Source: Flavobacteriaceae bacterium
GTDB taxonomy: Bacteria; Bacteroidota; Bacteroidia; Flavobacteriales; Flavobacteriaceae
NCBI GenBank assembly: GCA_018699935.1
Contig: JABISF010000079.1
Span: 62,001 to 126,000, forward strand
Reading direction: 5' to 3'
Length of the DNA stretch: 64,000 nucleotides
The notes under the pieces are model-generated. The model made no database searches. It was not told the origin of the DNA and saw only the letters and a program-made list of their open reading frames with translations. Positions 44,979-53,079 of this stretch are shown piece after piece (position 1 is the first letter of the stretch; each line of letters begins with the position of its first letter). Position numbers and translations under genes: made by a program.

Positions 44979-45829
44979 TGAAATATTATTTACTCCCGCT
45001 ATTCCTACTCATCAACTTTGTGTCCCACGCCCAATGGATCAAAGAAAAAGGAGATGCCTACCTAAAATTGGGGGGCTGGTCGCTTTTGGCCAATGAGCAT
45101 TTCACGGATGAAGGAAAGCTTGATCCCAATGCCACTCGCGGACTCTTCATCAGCAGTCTATACGGTCAAATCGGGCTGAGTAAAAAAATCAATTTGATTG
45201 CTTATGTTCCTTTTTTTGTTAAAAATTATCAATTTGCGCAAGTTTCAAAAACCAACAATAAAGAATATGAACCTCGTCAAGTGTACAATGGACTGGGCGA
45301 TATCAATTTGGGGATTGAATATGGTTTTGGCCAACTAAAAAACTGGCATTTTTCGGGCACTTTGACCCTAGGAATACCTTCGGGTGCCGATGCCGCCGGC
45401 ATTGATGGCAGCTACCAAACGGGCGATGGTGAATTCAATCAGTTACTGCAAGGGAATGTAGGGAAAAGTTTTTCTTTGGGTGGTCAAGGGTTTTATTTTA
45501 AATCGTATTTGGGCTATAACAATCGCACGGAAGGGTTTTCGGATGAGCTTCATAGTTATGCCGAAACCGGAACGCAATTTCTGAAATCAAAACTCCTATT
45601 GCTCACCCGTATGCATTGGATCAAACCCTTATACAACGGCACGCTAGATGCGTCCAATGCCAATGGAGCCATTTTTGCCAATAATATTGAAAGCTTGGTT
45701 TTGGGTGGAGAAATAGCGGTGCTTTTAAGTTCTAAATGGGGAATTTCACTCGGAGCCAGCACTCCCCTGTACGGAAAAGTTATCTACCGCGCTTCGAGTT
45801 TCTCAGGAGGTGTGTTTTTGAATTTATAA
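44978..45829 (+). CDS. Outer-membrane beta-barrel protein coupled to the DM13 lipoprotein
   Basis: The 283-residue protein has a signal peptide (MKYYLLPLFLLINFVSHAQ). The rest alternates hydrophobic and polar residues as in outer-membrane strands (INLIAYVPFFVKNY, GLGDINLGIEYGFG, HFSGTLTLGIPSGADA), ending in SFSGGVFLNL. The GLGD-I-x-L-G motif is shared with the MetA-pathway-of-phenol-degradation type transporter-like barrels. It is translationally coupled to the DM13 lipoprotein upstream, so the two very likely work together at the outer membrane. No substrate can be inferred. Its stop is 13 bases from the convergent hydroxyproline operon. Confidence 0.72.
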   Translation: MKYYLLPLFLLINFVSHAQWIKEKGDAYLKLGGWSLLANEHFTDEGKLDPNATRGLFISSLYGQIGLSKKINLIAYVPFFVKNYQFAQVSKTNNKEYEPRQVYNGLGDINLGIEYGFGQLKNWHFSGTLTLGIPSGADAAGIDGSYQTGDGEFNQLLQGNVGKSFSLGGQGFYFKSYLGYNNRTEGFSDELHSYAETGTQFLKSKLLLLTRMHWIKPLYNGTLDASNANGAIFANNIESLVLGGEIAVLLSSKWGISLGASTPLYGKVIYRASSFSGGVFLNL

Positions 45830-45844
45830 AAAATGCTTTCACCT

Positions 45845-47101
45845 TTAATTCCCGTAACCCCTTTCCGGTGCAAAGGGCTTTAAATCAATGGACGGAGATT
45901 GCCCCGAAATCAACTCTGTGACTAGTTTTCCCGTGGCGGGTCCCAAGCTCCATCCCATCATGGCATGACCGGTTGCCAGCACCAAATTTATTACCGCCGA
46001 ATGTCTCCCAATAAAAGGTAAGCCATCGGGAGAGAGCGGTCGAAGACCACATTGAACAGCCTCCATGGCTTTTTTGGAAACTTCAATTTGCGGATAATAC
46101 TGCTGTGCAGCTTTTGCGATAGCTGCTACACGTTGAGGCAAAATACGATGGTTTATTCCTGAAATTTCCATGGTTCCAGCAAACCGAGTAAACCCCTGCA
46201 TGGGCGTCACGGCAACTTTCGCCTCGAGTAAAATGGAAGGAAGTGCAATGCCGGTTTCCGTTTCTACATTCAGCCGATAGCCTTTCCCTGCTTGAATTGA
46301 GAGACGAATCCCCAAAGGCTTTAAAAGTTTTTCCGACCAAGCACCTGTTGCAAGCACAACTTCATCCGCCGCAATAGTTCCTTTATTGGTCACTACGGCA
46401 GCAATTTGTTTGTTTGTTTTTTGAAAACCCGTCACTTCAGTTTCCAACATAAAGGCTACCCCTTGATTTTGAAGCTCCGTATGAAGATTTTTCATAAAAA
46501 TTTCCGGCGTACTGTGCGCATCACTTTCATACCAATAGGCTCCTGCAATGTTCATCGGAGCCTTGGGCTGCATCGCCGAAACCGCCGCTAGGTCGAGCTG
46601 TTTTACGGTCAATCCCAGACCTCTTGCCCAAGCCACAACTTCCGCTTCTTCCTTTTCTGCATGTGTTGTTTGATAGGCCATCAACAAGCCTTTGGTTTCC
46701 AAATGAAAATCCAAGGTCCCCGATTGCTGCATTTCCAAATACAATTGTTTGCTGAACAAATTGATCTCCAAAATGGCTTGCATGGATCGTTGAACATGTT
46801 CGGGCGTGCAGGATTTCATGAATTTCAATCCCCACGAAATTAAATCCTTGTCCCATCGCGGTTTCATATAAAAAGGGCTGGAGGCATTAAACATCCATCG
46901 GAAACCCTTAGCAACCATCCCCGGAGCAGCCATGGGCACGATATGGCTTGGGGTTAGGTAACCCGCATTGACATGGGAAGCACCACCGTCCATCGCCCCT
47001 TGATCGACCACCACGACCTGATGTCCTTCTTTTTGGAGATAATAGGCTGTGGACAAACCCACGATACCTCCTCCCAACACAATGACTTTTTTTTGTGTCA
47101 T
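45845..47101 (-). CDS. FAD-dependent D-hydroxyproline dehydrogenase (DAO family)
   Basis: The 418-residue flavoprotein has the dinucleotide-binding VLGGGIVGLSTAYYL at residues 6-20, an Asp for the FAD ribose (VVVDQG), and the C-terminal GHAMMGWSLGPATGKLV of D-amino-acid dehydrogenases. In the hydroxyproline pathway it oxidises cis-4-hydroxy-D-proline to pyrroline-4-hydroxy-2-carboxylate. The function is assigned from its place as the last gene of a four-gene operon with an epimerase, a DHDPS-like deaminase and an aldehyde dehydrogenase. Outside this context it could be called a general D-amino-acid dehydrogenase. Two bases separate it from the epimerase gene. Confidence 0.85.
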   Translation of the reverse strand: MTQKKVIVLGGGIVGLSTAYYLQKEGHQVVVVDQGAMDGGASHVNAGYLTPSHIVPMAAPGMVAKGFRWMFNASSPFYMKPRWDKDLISWGLKFMKSCTPEHVQRSMQAILEINLFSKQLYLEMQQSGTLDFHLETKGLLMAYQTTHAEKEEAEVVAWARGLGLTVKQLDLAAVSAMQPKAPMNIAGAYWYESDAHSTPEIFMKNLHTELQNQGVAFMLETEVTGFQKTNKQIAAVVTNKGTIAADEVVLATGAWSEKLLKPLGIRLSIQAGKGYRLNVETETGIALPSILLEAKVAVTPMQGFTRFAGTMEISGINHRILPQRVAAIAKAAQQYYPQIEVSKKAMEAVQCGLRPLSPDGLPFIGRHSAVINLVLATGHAMMGWSLGPATGKLVTELISGQSPSIDLKPFAPERGYGN

Positions 47102-47103
47102 CG

Positions 47104-48114
47104 CTAGAGTACTTGAAAACCTTTTACATAGGAATCGGCAGGGTCTAAAATCAATTGATTGTAGCCAATAATCCGCGCACTGCCTTCAATGCTAGGAATC
47201 ATCCCTAAAATATTTCCCACTTGCTCAGCTGCTTCTACCCTTCCTTTAAAAATGGAACCAATAATACTTTCGTGTACAAAAGTATCTCCCACCTTCAGTT
47301 TTCCTTTGGCAAACCATTGTGCCATACGCGCAGAAGTGCCTGTTCCGCAGGGCGATCGATCAATCGCCTTATCTCCATAAAACACAGCATTACTGGCAGT
47401 GCTGCCCGCTTGGGTGGGTTCACCCGCCCATAATACATGGCTACAGCCATTTATTTTTTTATCCAAGGGATGATGAAACGAATGTTGTTCATTTATTTTT
47501 TTTCGCAGTTCCCGGCTCCACTCGATCAGTTGCCCCGCAGTATAATGGGCGATCCCTTTAAAATTTTTCTGAATGTCCACAATCGCATAAAAATTTCCTC
47601 CATAAGACACATCCACAATCAATTTTCCCAAGCCAGAGCAATCCACCTCAAGCTCTGAAGCGGCAAGAAAAGCAGGCACATTGGTGAATTGAATCGAACT
47701 TACTTTTTCTTCCTCTTTTTGATAGGAAGCAATCACCAAACCCGCCGGGGTTTCTACCTTTATACGTCCTGCATCCTTGGGTTGAATCAAATTTTCTTCC
47801 AAAAGGATGGTCAACGTGCCAATCAGCCCGTGTCCGCACATGGGTAAACAACCACTGGTCTCAATAAATAAAACGGCAACATCGTTTTCGGCCGCATGAG
47901 GTTCATAGAAAAAGCTTCCGCTCATCATATCGTGTCCTCGAGGTTCAAACATCAAACCCGTTCGAATCCAATCGTAATGTTCTAAAAAATAAAGGCGTTT
48001 TTCTCCCATCGAATTACCCTTCAATTGGGGTGCGGGACTTTTGACCAAACGAACGGGATTTCCAGCCGTATAGGCATCTACGCAATCAAAAATGAGTCGT
48101 TCTTTGGGATTCAT
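47104..48114 (-). CDS. 4-Hydroxyproline 2-epimerase (proline racemase family)
   Basis: The 336-residue protein is a proline racemase homologue with both catalytic cysteines: Cys93 in PMCGHGLIG and Cys256 in SPCGTGTSARMA. Two cysteines indicate an epimerase; trans-3-hydroxyproline dehydratases have Thr or Ser at one of these places. It should convert trans-4-hydroxy-L-proline into cis-4-hydroxy-D-proline in the cytoplasm. Its start overlaps the end of the aldehyde dehydrogenase gene by 4 bases (ATGA). Confidence 0.9.
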   Translation of the reverse strand: MNPKERLIFDCVDAYTAGNPVRLVKSPAPQLKGNSMGEKRLYFLEHYDWIRTGLMFEPRGHDMMSGSFFYEPHAAENDVAVLFIETSGCLPMCGHGLIGTLTILLEENLIQPKDAGRIKVETPAGLVIASYQKEEEKVSSIQFTNVPAFLAASELEVDCSGLGKLIVDVSYGGNFYAIVDIQKNFKGIAHYTAGQLIEWSRELRKKINEQHSFHHPLDKKINGCSHVLWAGEPTQAGSTASNAVFYGDKAIDRSPCGTGTSARMAQWFAKGKLKVGDTFVHESIIGSIFKGRVEAAEQVGNILGMIPSIEGSARIIGYNQLILDPADSYVKGFQVL

Positions 48115-49652
48115 ACCATCGCCTTAGTTAGGACACCGTTCAAATGTCTATGGAGTTGTAAAGGATTTTCATTTTGCAGTGCTGCAGGCAAATATTCATT
48201 GGGACAATCTTGGTAGGCTACAGGACGCAACCATCTGTAGATAGCATCCACACCCACGGAACTGAAACGGCTATCGGTCGTGGCAGGATAGGGCCCTCCA
48301 TGCTGCATGGCCTGAGTTACTGCAACACCCGTGGGGACGCCTTCGAAAAGCAGTCTTCCCACTTTTGCTTGCAGTATGGGAAGCAATGCCTGAAGCTGTT
48401 GCTGATCCTCCATATCTCCTAAAAGCGTCGCCGTCAGTTGACCGGAAAGGCTTTCCGCAACTGCCAACTGTTCCTTGGCGTTTTTGCAATGCACCACTAA
48501 ACTAAACGGTCCAAAGACCTCCTCTGCCAATGTGGGATGCGCTAAAAAATACGAAGCCTCAACGCTCCCCAAACATGCACCACTTGCTGCTGATGGAGCT
48601 ATGGCAAGCTCCTTAAATTCCGTTTTTAGTTTCGAAATTTGGTGGGTATAGCTCGTTTCAATATTACTGTGAACCATCGGTCCTAGTTCCATCGTTTTTA
48701 TCTTTTCATCTAAAGCTACTCCCCAGCTACTGTTGGGGGCAGGATCGCAAATGACAATCAACCCGGGGTTGGTACAAAATTGACCTGTTCCCATGGTGAT
48801 AGATCCGGCTAAAAGTTCACTCAAACCATCATCCGATTTTAATCTGTTTTCCAAAATAAAAATGGGATTAACGCTTCCCATTTCCGCAAATACAGGAATG
48901 GGACATGCTCTTTGCTGCGCCAAGTCATAGAGCGCTTTCCCGCCAGCAAAACTTCCAGTAAATCCAACCGCTTTGACCAAAGGATGACATACCAATTGAC
49001 GCCCCACCGCATGAGATTGCCCCCCCAGGTGTGAAAATATTCCCAAAGGTAAATCACATTTTTTGAGGGCACGGTGTATGGCTTGCGCAACCCATTCACT
49101 GGTGCCTGCATGATACGGATGGGCTTTTACAATAACGGGACAGCCCGCTGCAAGAGCAGAAATAGTATCTCCACCCGCTGTAGAGAACGCCAATGGAAAA
49201 TTACTCGCTCCAAAAACCACCACAGGTCCTATCGGGAAAAGCATTTTTCTTAAATCGGGGCCTTGAGTGTGCAGCGTTGCTTGAACAAAAGACCCCTCCT
49301 TTAGCAATTCAATAAATCGTTCGATCTGATCTAAAGTCCGTTGCAATTCTCCCTTGGCTCTCCCCTCCGGAAGTGCTGATTCAGCCATATAGATTTCCAA
49401 AATTTCAGAGGTATGCGCTTGAATTTCTTCTTGTATGGTTTTTAAAAATTGAGCCCGTTCTGAAAAACTTGTTCCCGCAAAATGGGCTGCCACGGCAGCA
49501 GCCTCCACAACGGCAGCATCAATTTGAGCTTCCGTAGCTTCTTCAAAAGCAGTAGGGAGCGGCGTTACAGTTTTTGGATTAAATGTTTTGAATTGATGTG
49601 CTGAAGAAGTCGTTTGCCAATTTCCAGCCACTAAATTTTTTCCTGTTATCAT
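48111..49652 (-). CDS. 2-Oxoglutarate semialdehyde dehydrogenase
   Basis: The 513-residue aldehyde dehydrogenase has Asn151 (VFGASNFPLAF), Lys176, Glu257 (AEMGSVNPIF) and the nucleophile Cys293 (GTGQFCTNPG). The GSVNP form and overall sequence match the NADP-type 2-oxoglutarate semialdehyde dehydrogenases. It performs the last step of hydroxyproline breakdown, giving 2-oxoglutarate. The gene overlaps both neighbours by 4 bases. The same enzyme type is also used in arabinonate or glucarate breakdown, but the neighbours point to hydroxyproline. Confidence 0.9.
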   Translation of the reverse strand: MITGKNLVAGNWQTTSSAHQFKTFNPKTVTPLPTAFEEATEAQIDAAVVEAAAVAAHFAGTSFSERAQFLKTIQEEIQAHTSEILEIYMAESALPEGRAKGELQRTLDQIERFIELLKEGSFVQATLHTQGPDLRKMLFPIGPVVVFGASNFPLAFSTAGGDTISALAAGCPVIVKAHPYHAGTSEWVAQAIHRALKKCDLPLGIFSHLGGQSHAVGRQLVCHPLVKAVGFTGSFAGGKALYDLAQQRACPIPVFAEMGSVNPIFILENRLKSDDGLSELLAGSITMGTGQFCTNPGLIVICDPAPNSSWGVALDEKIKTMELGPMVHSNIETSYTHQISKLKTEFKELAIAPSAASGACLGSVEASYFLAHPTLAEEVFGPFSLVVHCKNAKEQLAVAESLSGQLTATLLGDMEDQQQLQALLPILQAKVGRLLFEGVPTGVAVTQAMQHGGPYPATTDSRFSSVGVDAIYRWLRPVAYQDCPNEYLPAALQNENPLQLHRHLNGVLTKAMV

Positions 49653-50578
49653 CGATAATTTTTATAGTCAAGTTTTTGAGGGCGCTGTGCCATGCCTTCT
49701 TTAATTATTTTTTCTACTTTTTTTAATGCCTCGCCGGAAAGTGGGAGTCGTGGTTTGCGTACATAACCCGTTCCTAAACCGGTGGCGACTTCACATAATT
49801 TGATGTTTTGTACCAATTGGGGGGAAATATCCAACTCCAAAAGAGGCAAAAACCAGCGGAATACGGCTCTTGCTTTTTCCCATTCCCCTGCTTTGCAATA
49901 GGTATAAATCGCTACGGTTTCCTCTGGAAAAGCATCTACTAAACCGGCCACCCAACCTTGGCCGCCCATCAACAGGCATTCCATAGCAATGGTGTCCACG
50001 CCACACAGGATTTTATACCGATCTCCAAAGCGATTGATCATTCGAGTAACATTGGTGACATCTCGGGTAGATTCTTTCACCGCTGTAATGTTTTTATATT
50101 TTGTCAAGGCCTCAAACATCTCCAAAGTCACTTCAATTTTATAATCCACCGGATTGTTGTAAATCATAATGGGCAAGGAGGTGGCTTGAGCCACTTCAGC
50201 AAAATAGGTAAGCGTTTCGGTATCAGTGGCATAGTAGCGCATGGGAGGGAGGAGCATCAACCCATCGGCTCCTTGTGCTTCTGCATTTTGAGCCGCTTGA
50301 ACTGCCTCCGAAGTTGCTTGAGCAGCAATGTTCATAATGACAGGGATTTTTCCTCCCACCACTTCAAGGGTTGTGGTCAATAATGTTTTTCTTTCCTCCT
50401 CCGAAAGCGTACTGGCTTCCCCTAAAGTTCCTCCCAAAATAATCCCATGTACTCCGGCATTGTATTGAGCCGTTAGATTTTTTTTAAAGGCATTGAGGTC
50501 TAAATTTCCTGCTGCGTCAAATTGGGTGGTTATAGCGGGCATCACACCTTCCCATTCAAATTGCAATTGATTTTTCAT
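49649..50578 (-). CDS. Pyrroline-4-hydroxy-2-carboxylate deaminase (DHDPS family)
   Basis: The 309-residue protein belongs to the DapA/NAL aldolase family, with Tyr140 (MIYNNPV) and Schiff-base Lys168 (ITAVKES). In a hydroxyproline operon such proteins deaminate and dehydrate pyrroline-4-hydroxy-2-carboxylate to 2-oxoglutarate semialdehyde. The ATG at 50578 (MKNQLQFEWEG) is chosen over a TTG two codons upstream. It is the first gene of the operon. True DapA is unlikely because no lysine-pathway gene is near. The 99 bases to the divergent ogt gene hold no promoter I can define. Confidence 0.87.
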   Translation of the reverse strand: MKNQLQFEWEGVMPAITTQFDAAGNLDLNAFKKNLTAQYNAGVHGIILGGTLGEASTLSEEERKTLLTTTLEVVGGKIPVIMNIAAQATSEAVQAAQNAEAQGADGLMLLPPMRYYATDTETLTYFAEVAQATSLPIMIYNNPVDYKIEVTLEMFEALTKYKNITAVKESTRDVTNVTRMINRFGDRYKILCGVDTIAMECLLMGGQGWVAGLVDAFPEETVAIYTYCKAGEWEKARAVFRWFLPLLELDISPQLVQNIKLCEVATGLGTGYVRKPRLPLSGEALKKVEKIIKEGMAQRPQKLDYKNYR

Positions 50579-50677
50579 AAACAAAACATTTAATAGGTTA
50601 AATTACTTAATTCGCCCAAAAGAAAGATAAATGTTTAACTTTACAAAACAGAGGCTATTAATTTTTTTGGTTTACTC

Positions 50678-51154
50678 ATGGAACGCTGGCACGCCAATTC
50701 AAAATTTGGAACGATGGAGTTTACTGGAACTGAAGAAGGAGTGACGGCATTGAAATTTGTTTCAACACCCGACAACTTTACGGCTCCACAAACAGCTTTT
50801 CAACACACCGTCGTTAAACAAACGGAAGCCTATTTTAACCAGACTTCTCGCAGCTTTTCTTTTCCCTTAACCATGGAAGGAACAGCCTTTCAGGTCAAAA
50901 TTTGGAAACTCTTATTGGAGATTCCTTTTGGCACCACCACTACTTATTTAAATCTCGCTCGAAAACACGTCGATGTTAAAGCCATACGAGCGGTTGCCCA
51001 TGCCATTGGAAAAAACCCCATATTGATTGCCATTCCTTGCCACCGTGTCCTCGGAAGTGATGGTTCGTTGGTGGGGTATTCCGGAGGATTGGAAAATAAA
51101 GTCAAACTTTTAGAACATGAAGGATATCCCGTTCAAAAATCATTAGATTTATAA
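50678..51154 (+). CDS. ogt: Methylated-DNA-[protein]-cysteine S-methyltransferase
   Basis: The 158-residue protein has the alkyl-acceptor Cys121 in IAIPCHRVLGSDGS, the preceding helix-turn-helix (IPFGTTTTYLNLA), and the closing LENKVKLLEHEG. It repairs O6-methylguanine by transferring the methyl group to its own cysteine. The length is normal for Ogt without an AdaA domain. The serine hydrolase gene follows 9 bases later on the same strand. Confidence 0.93.
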   Translation: MERWHANSKFGTMEFTGTEEGVTALKFVSTPDNFTAPQTAFQHTVVKQTEAYFNQTSRSFSFPLTMEGTAFQVKIWKLLLEIPFGTTTTYLNLARKHVDVKAIRAVAHAIGKNPILIAIPCHRVLGSDGSLVGYSGGLENKVKLLEHEGYPVQKSLDL

Positions 51155-51163
51155 AAATTTACC

Positions 51164-52324
51164 ATGAAAAAATTTCTCAAAACGTTTCTATTCGTCCTTG
51201 CCCTGTTGATTGGACTGCTCTATATCTCCGACTATAGTTATTTGCTCAATGCCGTTTCCAAAATTTATTTTAATGGGCATACGACTGCCTTTTTGGACGA
51301 TTATAAATATTTTGACAATGCTACGCTTCCTCCCTCCGAAAATCCGCAAGCCTGGCCACTGGCCAAACAATACAACCAATGGAGTGTATCGGAATCTTTG
51401 GAAGCATATCACAAAACCACAGGAACGGTTGCTTTTATGGTGATTAAAAACGATAGTTTACTTTACGAAAACTACTACGACGGCTATGGAGTGGCTTCCA
51501 AAAGCAATTCTTTTTCTATGGTGAAAAGTATTGTTTCAGCACTTTTGGGCAAAGCCATAGACGAGGGTCATGTAAAAAGTTTAGACCAACCCGTTAAAGA
51601 TTTTTTTCCGGAACTCAAGGGATCGTATGCCGACCAAGTAACGCTGGGAGATTTGTCCAGCATGTCCTCCGGCATGGAATGGGACGAAAGTTATTACAGC
51701 CCTTTATCTGTTACGACAGCTTCCTATTTTGTTTCCAATTTAGATGAACTCATTTTAGACCAACCCATTGATATTGAACCAGGCAAAGCTTTTATTTATA
51801 AAAGTGGTGCCACCCAACTTTTGGGAATGGCATTGGAAAAAGCCACCGGAAAAAAACTGTCGGATTATTTATATCAATCTTTTTGGAACCCCATGGGTGC
51901 TGAAAGTGAAAGCGCATGGCAATGGGATAGCGAGGAAAATAAACGAGTGAAAGCGTATTGCTGTTTGGCTTCCAATGCTAGAGATTTTGCACGCTTTGGA
52001 AAATTGTACAAAGACCATGGAAAATGGAATGGAAAACAATTGTTGGACAGTACCTTTATTGCAACTTCAATCCGTCCAAGATTTGAAGAAAGTCCTGAAT
52101 ACGGCTACGGCTGGTGGCTTAAAAACTACAGACAACACCGCGTTTTTATGATGCGGGGGCATTTGGGACAATACGTCATCACATTTCCGGATTTAAATCT
52201 AATGGTCGTCCGTTTGGGACATCTGAAAGGGAAATCCATCGATCCGGACGATCCTTTTACAGAAGACATCTACCAATATATGGATGCTGCTTTGGAAATG
52301 AATCAAAATGCTACAACATCTTGA
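51164..52324 (+). CDS. Serine hydrolase of the beta-lactamase/class C family
   Basis: The 386-residue protein has an N-terminal membrane or signal segment (residues 5-22) and the class C-like active site SMVK (Ser118 and Lys121). A later Y-x-S element lies in FIYKSGATQLLGMALEKATG, followed by GYGWWL. Such proteins include esterases, D-aminopeptidases and penicillin-binding-like enzymes at the periplasmic face. I cannot choose among these. Its end overlaps the start of the exonuclease gene by 17 bases, so the genes ogt, this one and the exonuclease form an operon. Confidence 0.87.
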   Translation: MKKFLKTFLFVLALLIGLLYISDYSYLLNAVSKIYFNGHTTAFLDDYKYFDNATLPPSENPQAWPLAKQYNQWSVSESLEAYHKTTGTVAFMVIKNDSLLYENYYDGYGVASKSNSFSMVKSIVSALLGKAIDEGHVKSLDQPVKDFFPELKGSYADQVTLGDLSSMSSGMEWDESYYSPLSVTTASYFVSNLDELILDQPIDIEPGKAFIYKSGATQLLGMALEKATGKKLSDYLYQSFWNPMGAESESAWQWDSEENKRVKAYCCLASNARDFARFGKLYKDHGKWNGKQLLDSTFIATSIRPRFEESPEYGYGWWLKNYRQHRVFMMRGHLGQYVITFPDLNLMVVRLGHLKGKSIDPDDPFTEDIYQYMDAALEMNQNATTS

Positions 52325-53048
52325 CCTGACGAAAATATTGTTTTTGGACATCGAAACGGTGCCCAACTACCCCTATTATGCTGCTGTTCCGGCTGTGGAG
52401 CAACACCTATGGGATGAAAAATCTAAATATCAGCGCAAAGAAGAATTTAGTGCCGAAGAATTTTACGAGCGTGCGGGAATTTGGGCAGAATTTGGAAAAA
52501 TCATTTGTATCTCGGTTGGATACTTTACTCCGCAACAACACCCCAGAGCCTTTCGATTAAAATCTTTTCTTGGAGAGGAAGCCCAACTCCTCAAAGAGTT
52601 TAAAATACTTGTTAATCAACATTTTGGCACTGCCAAACACCGGCTTTGTGGGCATAATGCCAAAGAATTTGACTTCCCCTATATAGCTCGGCGAATGCTA
52701 ATTCATCAAATTGAGATTCCCAAAACCTTGCAATTGTTTAACAAGAAACCCTGGGAAGTACCTCATTTAGACACCTTGCATTTATGGCGTTTTGGAGATT
52801 ACAAGCATTATACCTCTTTAAAATTGATGGCCTATGTTTTGGGCATCCCCTCGCCAAAAGATGATATAGACGGCAGTCAGGTGGCGCAAGTGTATTATGA
52901 AGAAAAGGATTTGGATCGCATTGCTCGATATTGCGAACGCGACGTTTTGACCGTTGCACAAGTATTCCTAAAACTGCGAAATGAACAATTATTGTCCGAA
53001 GAAGAAGTTTTTTATTCAAAAAATGAATCCGACCTTTCAAAAAAATAG
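52308..53048 (+). CDS. DEDDy 3'-5' exonuclease (PolB-exonuclease-like)
   Basis: The 246-residue protein has the four acidic residues and tyrosine of the DEDDy group: Asp14 and Glu16 in FLDIETVPN, Asp in GHNAKEFDFPYIARR, and Tyr/Asp in RYCERDVLTVAQ. It belongs to the family described as related to the exonuclease domain of PolB, found without a polymerase domain. A role in DNA or RNA trimming is likely; the natural substrate is not known. It overlaps the serine hydrolase gene by 17 bases. Confidence 0.87.
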   Translation: MLQHLDLTKILFLDIETVPNYPYYAAVPAVEQHLWDEKSKYQRKEEFSAEEFYERAGIWAEFGKIICISVGYFTPQQHPRAFRLKSFLGEEAQLLKEFKILVNQHFGTAKHRLCGHNAKEFDFPYIARRMLIHQIEIPKTLQLFNKKPWEVPHLDTLHLWRFGDYKHYTSLKLMAYVLGIPSPKDDIDGSQVAQVYYEEKDLDRIARYCERDVLTVAQVFLKLRNEQLLSEEEVFYSKNESDLSKK

Positions 53049-53079
53049 TATCTTAAATTTTTAAAACTATTAATCACCA

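Noticed and set aside
48111-49652. Linking the semialdehyde dehydrogenase to the arabinonate dehydratase at 4131-5846 as one pentose pathway
   Set aside because: The two loci are more than 40 kb apart, and the dehydrogenase overlaps hydroxyproline genes on both sides.
49649-50578. Calling the DHDPS-family gene dapA
   Set aside because: It lies in an overlapping operon with a hydroxyproline epimerase and a semialdehyde dehydrogenase, and no lysine-pathway gene is near.
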